DNA of 64,000 nt from Telmatospirillum siberiense (GTDB taxonomy: Bacteria; Pseudomonadota; Alphaproteobacteria; Rhodospirillales; Magnetospirillaceae), in the NCBI RefSeq assembly GCF_002845745.1, contig NZ_PIUM01000029.1, forward strand, positions 1 to 64,000, written 5' to 3'. Positions within the stretch are counted from its first letter, which is position 1. The number at the start of each line of letters is the position of its first letter. This document shows positions 16,843 to 27,446 of this stretch, piece after piece. The notes beneath the pieces are model-generated. The model ran no database searches, was not told the DNA's origin, and saw nothing but the letters and a program-made list of their open reading frames with translations. Position numbers and translations under genes: made by a program.

Positions 16843-19305
16843 CTAGCTTCCGACGTTCCAGATCTCCTCGCCATATTCCGCGACGGTCCGATCGGAAGAG
16901 AACTTGCCCATGCGCGCGACGTTCAGGATGGCCTTCCTTGTCCAGGCGTCGGCGTCAACATAAAGCTGGTCCACCCGCTCCTGCGTGGCGATGTAGGCGG
17001 GATAATCGGCGCTCAGCAGATAGTGATCGCCCCCCAGGGTCAGAGAATCGACGATCGGACGGAAACGGTCGGGCTGATCGGGGGAGAAATAACCCGAACC
17101 GATCATATCGAGGACCTGCGCCAGTTCCGGATTGGCCGCGATGGCGGCGGCGCTGTCCCAGCCGTCGCGGTGCACGCGGGCCACCTCCTGCGCGGTCAGG
17201 CCGAACAGGAACATGTTTTCCTCGCCCACCTCCTCGCAGATCTCTACATTGGCGCCGTCCCAGGTTCCGATGGTCAGGGCGCCGTTCAGCGCCAGCTTCA
17301 TGTTTCCCGTGCCCGAGGCTTCGGTACCGGCGGTGCTGATCTGCTGCGAAAGATTGGCCCCCGGAATGATCAGTTCTGCGGTCGAGACATTGTAGTTCGG
17401 AACGAACACCACCTTCAGCCGCGAGCTCGTCAAGGGGTCGTTGTTGACCACGTCGGCGACGTCGTTGATCAGTTTCAGGATCAGCTTGGCCATGAAATAG
17501 CCGGGCGCCGCCTTGCCGCCGACGATCACCGTGCGCGGCACGGCAAAAGCGGTGGGATTGGCGCGGATGCGATTGTAGCGGGTCACCACATGCAGCACAT
17601 TGAGAAGCTGCCGCTTATACTCGTGCATCCTTTTGACCATGACGTCGAACAGCGAGTCGGTATCGACCGGAACCCCCAGCCGTTGCTCGATGACTTGCGC
17701 CAGGCGTTGCTTGTTGGTCCGCTTGGCCTGGGCGAAGCGTTCCCGGAACTCGGCGTCCTCGGCCAGGGGCGCCAGGGCCTGAAGCTCCTCCAGCCGGGTC
17801 ACCCAGCCGTCACCGATTTCCTCGGTGATCAGCGCGGCGAGAGGACGGTTGGCCGACAAAAGCCAGCGGCGCGGCGTGATCCCGTTCGTCTTGCAACTGA
17901 TCTTGCCCGGCTGGAAGCGGTCGAAATCGGCGAAGATCGTGCTTTTCATCAAATCGGTGTGGATCTCGGCCACCCCGTTCACGCTGTGGGAACCGACCAC
18001 CGCCAGATGCGCCATGCGAATCCGCCGCGTCCCGTCCTCGTCGACGAGGGACATCCGCCTCAACAGATCCATCTCGCCCGGCCAGCGATGCCGCACGTCG
18101 TTGAGAAAGCGTTGATTGATTTCGTAGATGATGTCGAGATGACGCGGCAGCAGCCGCTCGAACAGGTCGACCGGCCAGGTTTCCAGGGCTTCCGGCAGCA
18201 AGGTGTGGTTGGTGTAGCCGCAGGTCTTGACGGTGATGGTCCAGGCGCGCTCCCAGTCATAGTGATGGTCGTCGAGCAGGACTCGCATCAGTTCCGCCAC
18301 CGCCATCGCCGGATGGGTATCGTTCATCTGGATCGCCACATGATCGGGCAGCAGATCGAAATTGCTGTGCGTCTTGCGGAAACGCGCGATGATGTCCTGC
18401 AACGAAGCGCATACGAAGAAATATTCCTGCCGGAAACGCAGTTCCTTGCCGCGCGCTGTCGAATCGCTGGGATAGAGAACCTTGGAAAGATTTTCCGATT
18501 CGTTCTTGTCGCGGACGGATTCGATATAATTGCCCTGATTGAAGTATTTGAGATTGAACTCGCGTGTGGACTTGGCCGCCCACAGACGCAGGTTGTTGAC
18601 CGTCTTGCCGCCGAATCCCGGCACCGGGACGTCATAGGCCATGGCCATCACTTCCTCGGAGTCGACCCATTGACTATTCCACCGGCCCTCGCCGTCGCGG
18701 TACCGCACGACGCGCCCGCCGAACCGAACCGGATAGATCACCCCCGGCCGCTGAAACTCCCAGGGATTGCCGTAGCGTAGCCAGTTTTCCGGCGATTCCA
18801 CCTGCCAGCCCCGCTCCACATGCTGCGTGAACATGCCGAATTCGTAGCGAATCCCGTAACCGAAGCCCGGAAGCCCCAAGGTCGCCATGCTGTCGATCAG
18901 GCAGGCCGCCAGACGTCCCAGGCCGCCATTGCCCAGGGCCGGCTCGACCTCCCAGCTCTGCAATTCGTCGAAATCATAGCCCAGGCTTTCGGTCGCCTCG
19001 CGGAAAGCGTCGTAAAGCCCAAGATTGATCATGGAGTTGGTCAAGGCGCGTCCGACCAGGAACTCCATGGAAAGGTAATAGACCCTTTTCACGTCGTTAT
19101 CGTAGTAGCTGCGCATGGTGCGCACCCAGGCCGAGATCAGACGGTCGCGCAGAGAAAAGGCCGCCGCCAGATACCAATCGCGCGAGGTGGCGAACAGCGG
19201 GTCCTTGCCCACCGAGTAGAGCAGATGATCCGTCAGGCTCTGCTTGATCGCGGCCACGTCAAAGGCTGCCTCCGCCGGCAGCGGCGAGTCCATCGTCCTC
19301 AACAT
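16843..19305 (-). CDS. glgP: Glycogen/alpha-glucan phosphorylase
   Basis: 820 residues, normal length for the family. It releases glucose 1-phosphate from alpha-1,4-glucan ends. Visible signatures: VYYLSMEFLVGRALTNSMIN, GNGGLGRLAACLIDSMATLG, and the pyridoxal-phosphate site EASGTGNMKLALNGALTIGT with Lys670 as cofactor lysine, followed by WDGANVEI. A ribosome binding site TGAGGAG precedes the ATG at 19303-19305. Last gene of the glgB-glgX-malQ-glgP run, 130 bases after malQ, so it may have its own promoter. Confidence 0.96.
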   Translation of the reverse strand: MLRTMDSPLPAEAAFDVAAIKQSLTDHLLYSVGKDPLFATSRDWYLAAAFSLRDRLISAWVRTMRSYYDNDVKRVYYLSMEFLVGRALTNSMINLGLYDAFREATESLGYDFDELQSWEVEPALGNGGLGRLAACLIDSMATLGLPGFGYGIRYEFGMFTQHVERGWQVESPENWLRYGNPWEFQRPGVIYPVRFGGRVVRYRDGEGRWNSQWVDSEEVMAMAYDVPVPGFGGKTVNNLRLWAAKSTREFNLKYFNQGNYIESVRDKNESENLSKVLYPSDSTARGKELRFRQEYFFVCASLQDIIARFRKTHSNFDLLPDHVAIQMNDTHPAMAVAELMRVLLDDHHYDWERAWTITVKTCGYTNHTLLPEALETWPVDLFERLLPRHLDIIYEINQRFLNDVRHRWPGEMDLLRRMSLVDEDGTRRIRMAHLAVVGSHSVNGVAEIHTDLMKSTIFADFDRFQPGKISCKTNGITPRRWLLSANRPLAALITEEIGDGWVTRLEELQALAPLAEDAEFRERFAQAKRTNKQRLAQVIEQRLGVPVDTDSLFDVMVKRMHEYKRQLLNVLHVVTRYNRIRANPTAFAVPRTVIVGGKAAPGYFMAKLILKLINDVADVVNNDPLTSSRLKVVFVPNYNVSTAELIIPGANLSQQISTAGTEASGTGNMKLALNGALTIGTWDGANVEICEEVGEENMFLFGLTAQEVARVHRDGWDSAAAIAANPELAQVLDMIGSGYFSPDQPDRFRPIVDSLTLGGDHYLLSADYPAYIATQERVDQLYVDADAWTRKAILNVARMGKFSSDRTVAEYGEEIWNVGS

Positions 19306-19435
19306 GCCATTTTCTCCTCATCAACACCGGATCGCGAGGCCCCCCGGCAGGCGGGAATATCTTTTGCACTGCACATATTTGACCGCAGCGAGTCAAGCCC
19401 CCTCCATCCGCCGGAGCGGCGTGGGGTCGGATTTT

Positions 19436-21634
19436 TCACGTCGGACGCTCCTGCGCCAGCCGTTCGGTAAGCGCAGTCAATCGCCGGTCGGCCAGCATGG
19501 CGCGGATCTCCCGGGGATAGCGGATCCGCCAATTGGGATGCTGGTCGGTGGTTCCCGGCAGGTTCATTTGCAGGCTGAGCCCCAGAAGATCCTCGAACTG
19601 CGCCATCAGCAACAGCGAGGGAGTCCGCGCCAGATAAAGATGGACGGCCTCGGCCAGCCGCTCCAGCCGATCGTCCGGAATATCGGGGCCGTCCGGGAAA
19701 TCGGCGTCGAGCAGATCCGCGCCGATCAGCGCCTCGCGCAGCAGCGACCGGTCGCCGCTGCGCTGCCGGACCTCCTCGTCCGCCAGGGCCGGATCGGGAT
19801 AAAGGGCCAGACGGCGCCGTGATTCGATGTCGATCCCCCGCCACCACCCGGCCAGGCTGGGCAGATCGTGCGTGCCGAAAGCGATCAGGGCGGACCGGGG
19901 GAACTCGTCCGGCGGACGCATCCGTCCTTTCCGCTTTTCGAAAACCAACAGGCGGTAGCCCAGGATGTCCCGCTCGGCCATGCGTTCGCGGAAGCCGCTG
20001 GGCACGGTGCCCAGATCCTCGCCGATCACCAGGCAGTTCTTCCGACGGCTGGCCAGGGCCACCAGACCGAACAGATCCTCCACCGGATAGCGCACATAGG
20101 CCCCCTGGTCGGCCTTCGCCCCCTGGGGCACCCAATAAAGGCGCTGCAGGCTCATCGCGTGGTCGAGACGCATGGCTCCGGCATGGCGCATGTTCGCCTC
20201 CAGCACCGCAAGGAACGGCAGATAGGCGCCGTCTTGCAAGGCGAAGGGATTGAAGGGAACCAATCCCCAGTCCTGTCCGGCGAGGTTGAGCGGATCGGGG
20301 GGAGCGCCGATCGACACCCCCAGGCAGAGGAGTTTCTGATTGGCCCAGGCCTCCGCCCCGTCGTCGGCGATGCCGACGCCGAGATCCCGGTAAAGCCCCA
20401 CCGGCATGCCGCCCCGGAGGCAGGCGCCCTGCGCCGCCGCCAACTGCTGGTCGGCCAGCCATTGGAGGTAGATGTGAAACCCGACCGCGTCGGCGTGCCG
20501 CCGGGCGAAATCGCCGACCGCCGGACCATCGGGATCGTGGTATTCGGCCGGCCATTGCCGCCAGAAGCCCAATCCCGGATCACTGGCCAGGAAATGAGCC
20601 TGCAGGGCCTCGAAAACGGCGAAATTCCGCAAATCGTCGCCGCCGTCCCGCATAAACCGGCGATAGGCTTTCCCCCGGTCGCTTTCGGCATCCTGCGCCG
20701 GGCCGGCCCGGAAGGCCTCCCAGCAGACCTCGAGGATCAGCCGCTTCAACCGGGCCTGGGCCGGGTAATCGATCAACTCGGCCTGTCGGACGGCGGCCAG
20801 GTCGGCCTGGAAGGCCGGCTCGGCGAACAAGCGGCGGGCCTCGGCGCTCGCCTGGAATTCGGGAACGGCCTCGACGTCGATATAGGCGATGTTGAGATAT
20901 TTCCGGCTCGACGGAGAATAGGGGCTGAAACGCTCCGGCCGTGCCGAGAACAGGGCATGCAGCGGATTGACGCCGATGGCGGCGGCCCCTTGCCGTCCGG
21001 CCAGATCGGCCAGATCGGCCAGCGCCGAAAAATCGCCGACTCCCCAGTCGTTCCCGCCCCTCAAGGCGTAAAGCTGGGTGGCGAATCCCCAGACGCCCTT
21101 GCCGTCCCGCAACGGCCGCGGCAGATGGGCATGTCCGGGAGTGATGATGAGGGTCGTCTCGGCGCCCAGACCGCCGCGAGCGATCCGCAGACGATGAATC
21201 CCGCACAGCGGCGTCCCGGGCAGGGTGAAGCGGAAGCGGCGAAGCTGTAGGCCGTCTTCGATCCGCTCGCCGATGACCGACGAGGCGTCGGGTATCCATT
21301 TCCCGGTATGCAACGCGCCATTTTCCTCGACCACCTCCCAGTCGACCGGCGCATCGCCGCCCGCGACCGGCAAGGTCAGGCGGATCGACGGCGGGCCGGC
21401 GGCCTCGGGACTGACCACCACCGGATCCAGGGTCCGACGCCAGGGTCTGGCCTCGAACGCCGCCAGACTGGCGGCGACGGCCTCCGGGGTCGTCACCTCG
21501 AAGCCCATGGCCGTCAGAAAGGCGCGCTTGGTCTCCGCCGGCACCGGTCGGTACTGTCCGAAGAAATCGACCCAGCCTTCCTCGATTCCGGCAAGAACGG
21601 ACAGACGATTCAAGGCGTCATGCTGTCCGTTCAT
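19436..21634 (-). CDS. malQ: 4-alpha-glucanotransferase (amylomaltase, GH77)
   Basis: 732 residues. It transfers alpha-1,4-glucan segments between short maltodextrins, keeping glucose units in a form usable by the phosphorylase. GH77 features: GVGDFSALADLADLAGRQGA, NPLHALFSARPERFSPYSPS, the nucleophile region GAMRLDHAMSLQRLYWVP (Asp) and the acid/base region NCLVIGEDLGTVP (Glu). The N-terminal approximately 170 residues form the extra beta-domain of the proteobacterial MalQ type. The start codon overlaps the glgX stop by four bases, so the two are translationally coupled. Confidence 0.94.
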   Translation of the reverse strand: MNGQHDALNRLSVLAGIEEGWVDFFGQYRPVPAETKRAFLTAMGFEVTTPEAVAASLAAFEARPWRRTLDPVVVSPEAAGPPSIRLTLPVAGGDAPVDWEVVEENGALHTGKWIPDASSVIGERIEDGLQLRRFRFTLPGTPLCGIHRLRIARGGLGAETTLIITPGHAHLPRPLRDGKGVWGFATQLYALRGGNDWGVGDFSALADLADLAGRQGAAAIGVNPLHALFSARPERFSPYSPSSRKYLNIAYIDVEAVPEFQASAEARRLFAEPAFQADLAAVRQAELIDYPAQARLKRLILEVCWEAFRAGPAQDAESDRGKAYRRFMRDGGDDLRNFAVFEALQAHFLASDPGLGFWRQWPAEYHDPDGPAVGDFARRHADAVGFHIYLQWLADQQLAAAQGACLRGGMPVGLYRDLGVGIADDGAEAWANQKLLCLGVSIGAPPDPLNLAGQDWGLVPFNPFALQDGAYLPFLAVLEANMRHAGAMRLDHAMSLQRLYWVPQGAKADQGAYVRYPVEDLFGLVALASRRKNCLVIGEDLGTVPSGFRERMAERDILGYRLLVFEKRKGRMRPPDEFPRSALIAFGTHDLPSLAGWWRGIDIESRRRLALYPDPALADEEVRQRSGDRSLLREALIGADLLDADFPDGPDIPDDRLERLAEAVHLYLARTPSLLLMAQFEDLLGLSLQMNLPGTTDQHPNWRIRYPREIRAMLADRRLTALTERLAQERPT

Positions 21635-23766
21635 TCACCAACCCCCTTCTCGCGCCCGTAGCCCCGCACGCCGGAAAGCGGTGTCAGCACCGCCAGGGAA
21701 TAAGGCTGCACGACGCATTGGGCCAAGGGCTCGACCCGGCCCGCGCGCCGGCCGTCGGCGGCGCTCGCCGTGTCGAGCAGAACGATCCATCCCCCGCCGC
21801 CGTCGTCCGGCAGCCGGTAGGTGATCGGCTCGACATAGGCGTTGAGCAGCACCAGCAACGGAGCTTCGCGCTCGTCCTCGTCGGACGGGTCGACCCCCAG
21901 AAGGAAGCCCAGCGAATGGGTGTATGGCGCGACCCAGTCGCCATGGCTCATTTCCCGCCCTTCGGGAGTGATCCAGAGAATGTCCTTCACCGAGGAGTCG
22001 GGAAACGCCTCGCCGCTGAAGAAGCGCTGCTTGCGCAGCACCGGGAAATCGCGCCGTAATTTGATCAGAAGCTGCACGAAGGCGTGCAGGTCCTCGTCCA
22101 CATGGCTCCAATCGGTCCAGCTGATGGCATTGTCCTGGCAATAGGCGTTGTTGTTGCCCTGCTGCGTGCGTCCCAGTTCATCCCCGGCGAGAATCATCGG
22201 CACGCCCTGGCTGAGCAGCAGGCTCGCCATCAGATTGCGAACCTGGCGTGCCCTGAGCGCCCGGACGTCGGCATCGGTCGTTTCGCCCTCCACGCCGCAG
22301 TTCCAGGCGTAATTGGCGTCCGTTCCGTCCCGGTTTTCCTCGAAATTGGCTTCGTTGCGCTTGATCTCGAACGTCACCAGGTCGCGCAGGGTGAAACCGT
22401 CATGCGCGGTGATGAAATTGATGCTGGCCCAGGGACGCCGGCCGCCCCAGCCGAACAGGTCCGAGGAGCCCGTCAGCCGGGAAGCCAGCTCGCCGATCAG
22501 CCCCCCCTCGCCGCACCAGAAGCGGCGCAGGGTATCGCGATAACGGCCGTTCCACTCCGACCAGCCCGGCGGAAAACCGCCCAGGCGATAGCCGTCGCCC
22601 CCCAGATCCCATGGCTCGGCGATCAATTTCACCCGGGACAGTACCGGATCCTGCCTTACGGCGTCGAGGAAGCCCGACCCTCCGTCGAAACCGGCCTTCT
22701 CACGCGCCAGACTGGCCGCCAGGTCGAAACGGAAGCCGTCGACATGCATGTCCTCGACCCAGTAGCGCAAGCTGTCCATGACCAGTTGCAGGACCCTGGG
22801 ATGCCGGAGATTGAGCGTATTGCCGCACCCCGAATAGTTTTCGTAGAAGCGCTCGTTGCCGGGGACCAGACGATAATAGGAAAGATTGTCGATTCCCTTC
22901 AGCGACAGGGTCGGCCCCAGATGGTTGCCCTCGGCGGTGTGGTTGTAGACGACGTCGAGAATGATCTCGATGCCGGCGTCATGCAGCCGGCCGACCATGG
23001 TTTTGAAATCGCCATGGGCCGAGGCGGAATAATAGCGGGGGTCGGGCGCGAAAAAGCCGACGGAATTATAGCCCCAGTAGTTGCGCAAACCCCGTTCGAT
23101 CAGAAGCCGTTCATCGATGATGGCATGGACGGGAAGCAGTTCCAGGGTGGTCACGCCCAGTTGCACCAGGTGATCGATCACCGCCGGTTGCGCCAAGCCC
23201 AGGAAGGTGCCGCGGAGATTCCTCGGCACCAGGGGATGACGCATGGTCAAGCCGCGCAGATGCGCTTCATAGATGATGGTTTGCGACCAGGGCACGGCCG
23301 GAGGATGGTCGTCGGTCCAACTGAATGCCGTGTCGATCACCCGGCATTTGGGCATCACGCGGGCGTTGTCCCGGCGATCGAAGGAAAGATCCGCCTTGGG
23401 ATGATCCGTCCGGAAGCCGAAATGGCTGTCCGACCACCGCAATTGCCCGACCAGTTCCCGGGCATAGGGGTCGACCAGCAGCTTGTGGGGATTGAAACGG
23501 TGCCCCGCCGCCGGTTCGTAGGGACCATGCACCCGATAACCGTAAAGCTGCCCCGGCCGGCAGTCCGGCAGATAGACATGCCAGACCTCGTCGGTATATT
23601 CCGGCAGGACAATGCGTTCGACTTCCCGTTGATTGCCGGAATCGAACAGGCACAGCTCGACCTTTTCGGCATGGGCGGAAAAAATGGCGAAGTTGACTCC
23701 GCGGCCATCCCATTGGGCGCCGAGCGGATAGGGCTTTCCGGGGCGGATGCGGCGGATCGGCGGCAT
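21631..23766 (-). CDS. glgX: Glycogen debranching enzyme GlgX (isoamylase type, GH13)
   Basis: 711 residues. It hydrolyses alpha-1,6 branches left after phosphorylase action. An N-terminal CBM48 domain (YPLGAQWDGRGVNFAIFSAH) precedes the GH13 barrel with IILDVVYNHTAEGN, DGFRFDLAASLA (nucleophile Asp), KLIAEPWD (acid/base Glu) and NFITAHDGFTLRDLV. The GlgX-typical GNNNAYCQDNAISW motif is present. It starts seven bases after glgB ends and overlaps malQ by four bases, which indicates one operon. Confidence 0.95.
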   Translation of the reverse strand: MPPIRRIRPGKPYPLGAQWDGRGVNFAIFSAHAEKVELCLFDSGNQREVERIVLPEYTDEVWHVYLPDCRPGQLYGYRVHGPYEPAAGHRFNPHKLLVDPYARELVGQLRWSDSHFGFRTDHPKADLSFDRRDNARVMPKCRVIDTAFSWTDDHPPAVPWSQTIIYEAHLRGLTMRHPLVPRNLRGTFLGLAQPAVIDHLVQLGVTTLELLPVHAIIDERLLIERGLRNYWGYNSVGFFAPDPRYYSASAHGDFKTMVGRLHDAGIEIILDVVYNHTAEGNHLGPTLSLKGIDNLSYYRLVPGNERFYENYSGCGNTLNLRHPRVLQLVMDSLRYWVEDMHVDGFRFDLAASLAREKAGFDGGSGFLDAVRQDPVLSRVKLIAEPWDLGGDGYRLGGFPPGWSEWNGRYRDTLRRFWCGEGGLIGELASRLTGSSDLFGWGGRRPWASINFITAHDGFTLRDLVTFEIKRNEANFEENRDGTDANYAWNCGVEGETTDADVRALRARQVRNLMASLLLSQGVPMILAGDELGRTQQGNNNAYCQDNAISWTDWSHVDEDLHAFVQLLIKLRRDFPVLRKQRFFSGEAFPDSSVKDILWITPEGREMSHGDWVAPYTHSLGFLLGVDPSDEDEREAPLLVLLNAYVEPITYRLPDDGGGGWIVLLDTASAADGRRAGRVEPLAQCVVQPYSLAVLTPLSGVRGYGREKGVGE

Positions 23767-23773
23767 GACCGTG

Positions 23774-25993
23774 CTACCGCCGTTCCGGTCGCAGAATCAG
23801 CGCCGCCAGGGGCGGCAGGCGAAGAGCCAGCGAATAAGGATGGCCGTGCCAGGGAATGTCGTCGGCGACCCGCCCGCCGGCCAGCCCGACGTCGCTGCCG
23901 CCGTAATAACCGGAATCGGTATTCAACATCTCCTGATACCAGCCGCCCCGCGGCACGCCCAGGCGGTAGAACTCGCGCACCACGGGGGTGAAATTGATCA
24001 CCACCACCACGAAGTCGTCGGGATCCACGGCCATGCGACGCCAGGAGATGACCGAATTGTCGCGGTCGTTGCAATCGATCCAGGCGAAGCCCTGGGCCTC
24101 GCAGTCCTGCTGGTGCAACGCCGGCAGATCGCGATAGAGGCGATTGAGATCGGCCACGCAGCGGCGGATGCCCTGATGCGCCGGCTCGGCGAGCAGATGC
24201 CAATCAAGGCTGGCATCGATGTTCCATTCGCTCTCCTGGCCGAACTCCTGGCCCATGAAAAGCAGCTTCTTGCCGGGATGGGCGAACATGAAGGCGTAAT
24301 AGGCGCGCAGATTGGCGAATTTCTGCCAGGTGTCCCCCGGCATCCGCCCGAAGATCGAGCCCTTGCCGTGCACGACCTCGTCATGACTGAGCGGCAGGAC
24401 GAAATTCTCATGAAAGGCGTAGAGCAGACCGAAGGTCAGATCGTCGTGGTGATAGCGCCGGTGGATGGGGTCCCTACTCATGTAATGGAGCGTGTCGTGC
24501 ATCCAGCCCATGTTCCATTTGTAGCCGAACCCCAGTCCGCCCAGATGCACGGGGCGCGAAACCATCGGCCAGGCGGTCGATTCCTCGGCGATGGTCACCG
24601 CCCCCTTCTGTTCCCCATAGACCACCTCGTTCATCCGCCGAAGGAATTCGATGGCTTCCAAATTCTCGTTGCCGCCATAGCGGTTGGGAATCCACTCGCC
24701 GGGCTGGCGGGAATAATCGAGGTAGAGCATCGAGGCCACCGCATCGACCCGAAGGCCGTCGATATGATATTCCTCCAGCCAGAACAAGGCGTTGGAATAG
24801 AGATAATTGGCGACCTCGTTGCGCCCGAAATTGAAGATCGCCGTGTTCCAGTCCTTGTGCATGCCCTGGCGCGGATCGGCATGCTCGTAGAGATGGGTGC
24901 CGTCGAAAAGGCGCAGACCGTGGGCATCGGTGGGGAAATGACCGGCCACCCAATCAATGATGACGCCGATGCCCAGATCGTGCATGTGATCGACGAAGGC
25001 GCGGAAATCGTCCGGTGAACCGAAGCGGCTGGTCGGAGCGTAAAGCCCGATCGGCTGATATCCCCAGGACCCGGTGAAGGGATGTTCGTGGATGGGCAGC
25101 AACTCGATATGCGTAAACCCCATCTCCTTGACATAGACGCCCAGTTCATCGGCCAATTCCCGATAGGTCAGCGACCGGTTGTCCTCGCCCGGCTTGCGCC
25201 GCCACGACCCCAGATGCACCTCGTAGATGCTGACCGGCGCCTGGCGGGCCGACGCCTCCTGGCGGCGGGCCATCCAGGACGAATCGGTCCAGCCGTAGCT
25301 TCCCAGATCGAAGACTTTCGATGCCGTCCTCGGCGGTTGTTCGGCGTAAAAACCATAAGGGTCGGCCTTGGCCGGCAGCAGCCGTCCCTTGGCATCGGTC
25401 AGCTCATATTTGTAAAGCGCTCCGGCCGCCAGATCGGGAATGAAGATTTCCCAGACCCCGGAGCCGCCACGGCGGCGCATCGGATGCACCCGCCCGTCCC
25501 AGCCGTTGAAGTCGCCGATGACGGAAACCCGGCGGGCATTGGGCGCCCAAACCGCGAAAGAGACGCCGGGGACGTCATCGAGACGCATGACATGGGCCCC
25601 CAGGCGCTGATAGAGATGCAGATGCGTCCCCTCGCCCAGAAGATGCAGATCCAGTTCACCCAGGATCGGCGGGAAGCGGTAGGGATCGTCGCGGACGAGG
25701 CTTTTCCCGTTTCCGTCCTCGATCCGCAGGCGGTAGTCGAAGCGTTGCCGCCGGCCCACCGGGCCGCCGAACAGGCCGTCGGGATGCAGGCGCGGCAGAT
25801 CCGCGATCACCTCGCCGCTGGCGGGATCGATCACCGCGACGGCGGCGGCCCCCGGCTGCATGCAGCGCAGGACGAGGCCGTCCTCCCCTTCCTGCAGCCC
25901 AAGAAAAGCGAAGGGATCGCCATGGTCGGCACGGATAATGGCATCAATGGCCATATCCAGGGGTGACTTGGACTTTTTACTGGGCTTGGCCAA
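23774..25993 (-). CDS. glgB: 1,4-alpha-glucan branching enzyme GlgB (GH13)
   Basis: About 739 residues; makes alpha-1,6 branches during glycogen synthesis. An N-terminal domain and CBM48 ([20 protein letters not shown]) are followed by the GH13 barrel with [35 protein letters not shown] (nucleophile Asp), [11 protein letters not shown] (acid/base Glu) and [14 protein letters not shown] chose the TTG at 25991-25993 because GAGGAG lies seven bases upstream; an in-frame ATG at 26041 adds 16 residues but has no such site. First gene of the glycogen run. glgC and glgA, which would make the linear polymer, are not in this window. Confidence 0.94.
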   Translation of the reverse strand: MAKPSKKSKSPLDMAIDAIIRADHGDPFAFLGLQEGEDGLVLRCMQPGAAAVAVIDPASGEVIADLPRLHPDGLFGGPVGRRQRFDYRLRIEDGNGKSLVRDDPYRFPPILGELDLHLLGEGTHLHLYQRLGAHVMRLDDVPGVSFAVWAPNARRVSVIGDFNGWDGRVHPMRRRGGSGVWEIFIPDLAAGALYKYELTDAKGRLLPAKADPYGFYAEQPPRTASKVFDLGSYGWTDSSWMARRQEASARQAPVSIYEVHLGSWRRKPGEDNRSLTYRELADELGVYVKEMGFTHIELLPIHEHPFTGSWGYQPIGLYAPTSRFGSPDDFRAFVDHMHDLGIGVIIDWVAGHFPTDAHGLRLFDGTHLYEHADPRQGMHKDWNTAIFNFGRNEVANYLYSNALFWLEEYHIDGLRVDAVASMLYLDYSRQPGEWIPNRYGGNENLEAIEFLRRMNEVVYGEQKGAVTIAEESTAWPMVSRPVHLGGLGFGYKWNMGWMHDTLHYMSRDPIHRRYHHDDLTFGLLYAFHENFVLPLSHDEVVHGKGSIFGRMPGDTWQKFANLRAYYAFMFAHPGKKLLFMGQEFGQESEWNIDASLDWHLLAEPAHQGIRRCVADLNRLYRDLPALHQQDCEAQGFAWIDCNDRDNSVISWRRMAVDPDDFVVVVINFTPVVREFYRLGVPRGGWYQEMLNTDSGYYGGSDVGLAGGRVADDIPWHGHPYSLALRLPPLAALILRPERR

Positions 25994-26235
25994 TCCGTGG
26001 CTCCTCGCTGGCTGGCAATCCTGTCTCGTCCATTCCACCATGATCAGCCAGGATGGGCGGTTGGTCTAGCCCGGATTTGTTCCCGCCTTCCGATCATTGA
26101 CCGAAGACGGCGTTTCGTCGCACTGTGATTGAAGTGCCGCCTGGACTTTCGGCACGGTGGACAAATTCATGACCATCGGCTAAAGCCCACCGTCATTCGT
26201 TTCGTCCGTCATTGGCCTTGAGAAGGAGAATGCAT

Positions 26236-26442
26236 ATGTCCGCGACCGCCAAGACCTTGGGCTCCCTGGGCATCGCCCTGGTCGGTCTGATCGTCTATCT
26301 GAGCATTTTCGTCGGCTACTCCGTCTTCAAGATCAATTTCTTCGGATTTGCGATCTATCTCGGCCTGGGCCTGACGGCTCTTCTGTTCGTCATCGTCCTG
26401 ATGCTCACCTCGGCCAAGGATATCGAAGACTTCCACGGCTGA
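26236..26442 (+). CDS. Small two-helix membrane protein, unknown function
   Basis: 68 residues from the ATG at 26236, seven bases after AAGGAG; the nearby ATG at 26230 is too close to that site. Two hydrophobic helices (SLGIALVGLIVYLSIFVGYS and FAIYLGLGLTALLFVIVLML) end in a short acidic tail (SAKDIEDFHG). I do not recognise the family. It stands alone between glgB and the convergent FYDLN gene. The good ribosome binding site and clean topology make it a credible real gene. Confidence 0.65.
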   Translation: MSATAKTLGSLGIALVGLIVYLSIFVGYSVFKINFFGFAIYLGLGLTALLFVIVLMLTSAKDIEDFHG

Positions 26443-26499
26443 GCCGTCGGCCGTCACGCCGCACGGGGCCTGTTTTGCAACAGGCCTCGTCGCCGGCGA

Positions 26500-26850
26500 T
26501 CACGCCACCTTGTCTTCCCCGACCGCATCGGATTCGTCGCCATCCGAAACGGGCTCGCCGTCCTCGCCGTTTTCTCCGGCGTCACCGTCGTCTTCCCGTT
26601 CCCCGTCCTCCGCCTCGTCGGCGCTCTCCTCCGCGACCGTCCTCGAATCGAAGAGGGCGTCCTCCTCCGGCTCCCGCTTCGCCACGAAGAACTTGCCTCT
26701 CGCCCCCGTGGACCCGCGCCTCGCCACCGGCTCGACGACGGTGAACGCCGCGCCGCATTCGGGGCAGGCGATCGGGAAACGCATCATGTCGTAGAAGTTC
26801 TTGCCGCAGCTTTGGCAAGTGCGCTTCTCGCCCCATTCCTGTTTTGCCAT
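26500..26850 (-). CDS. Cys-rich FYDLN-type protein (TIGR02300 family)
   Basis: 116 residues. The N-terminal motif MAKQEWGEKRTCQSCGKNFY, then MMRFPIACPECGAAF, gives two CxxC pairs that likely bind zinc, as in the alphaproteobacterial FYDLN family. The rest is an acidic, low-complexity tail rich in Glu, Asp and Gly, also typical. Function is unknown for the family. The start at 26850 is preferred over the adjacent ATG at 26853 because AAGGAG then has better spacing. The longer frame to 27042 is not supported. Confidence 0.85.
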   Translation of the reverse strand: MAKQEWGEKRTCQSCGKNFYDMMRFPIACPECGAAFTVVEPVARRGSTGARGKFFVAKREPEEDALFDSRTVAEESADEAEDGEREDDGDAGENGEDGEPVSDGDESDAVGEDKVA

Positions 26851-27072
26851 CATCGCTCCTTGGGGCATGTGTGATCGTCTCGCCATCTGCCGCCATCCCG
26901 GGACGGATTCATAGTTTTTTCGTCCGGGCGACGCCTCCGGGGTTAGCGAAGCGGAAGAGTGGAATGCGCGGTCCAGTCGGGAATCGGTTGCGACGACCAT
27001 TCGTTGTCTGGCAGGAGATAGCCCTAACCCGCCGTTCGGCATTACGCTCGGGTTCCTATCGCATGACGGCTG

Positions 27073-27414
27073 TTAGGGCGTGTGGACATTTGGCAATCGG
27101 CCAGATTCTCTTCTGTCCTCTTGATCGTTCCGGTGCGCTCCAGCTTTTGATTAACCACCAAGGCACCAAGACACCAAGGTGGCGGAGTGTACCGCCGGCA
27201 TTTTCCCGTCCCGGCATCGACTGTCGGCCGAATGCCTGCGGCGCGGATTGGCCGCCGCCGACTGATCCGAAAGACGCCTTGGTGACTTGGTGCCTTGGTG
27301 GTTCAAAATATCCGGGGGTTCCTTTCATGCCATCGGGGAACCAGAGGCAACGGGAGAAGTCTTAAGGCGCCCCATCAAGGGGGCATGGCCGTCATGAATG
27401 TCCACGCGCCCTAA
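27073..27414. repeat. MITE-like element with nested inverted repeats
   Basis: Ends are an 18-bp inverted repeat (TTAGGGCGTGTGGACATT at 27073-27090; its complement at 27397-27414, 17/18 matching). Inside is a second inverted repeat of 27 bases at 27153-27179 and 27277-27303 (26/27 matching, containing ACCAAGGCACCAAG). There is no transposase frame. The outer ends are flanked by TA on both sides if the tips are taken to begin at GGGCG. Likely a non-autonomous element or degenerate insertion sequence. It fills most of the gap between the FYDLN and DUF6130 genes. Confidence 0.78.
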
Positions 27415-27446
27415 TGCCGAGGCGCCAAAAAAATTGCCGATAAGTT

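Noticed and set aside
16609-18780. Plus-strand open frame of 723 codons across the gspJ end and glgP
   Set aside because: It crosses the terminator hairpin and reads antisense to glgP, whose phosphorylase motifs are unmistakable.
22084-23991. Plus-strand open frame of 635 codons antisense to glgX
   Set aside because: Composition-driven frame opposite a well-supported debranching enzyme.
27073-27414. CRISPR-like short repeats (ACCAAGGCACCAAGACACCAAGG blocks)
   Set aside because: Only one inverted pair and internal near-repeats; there are no regular spacers and no cas genes.
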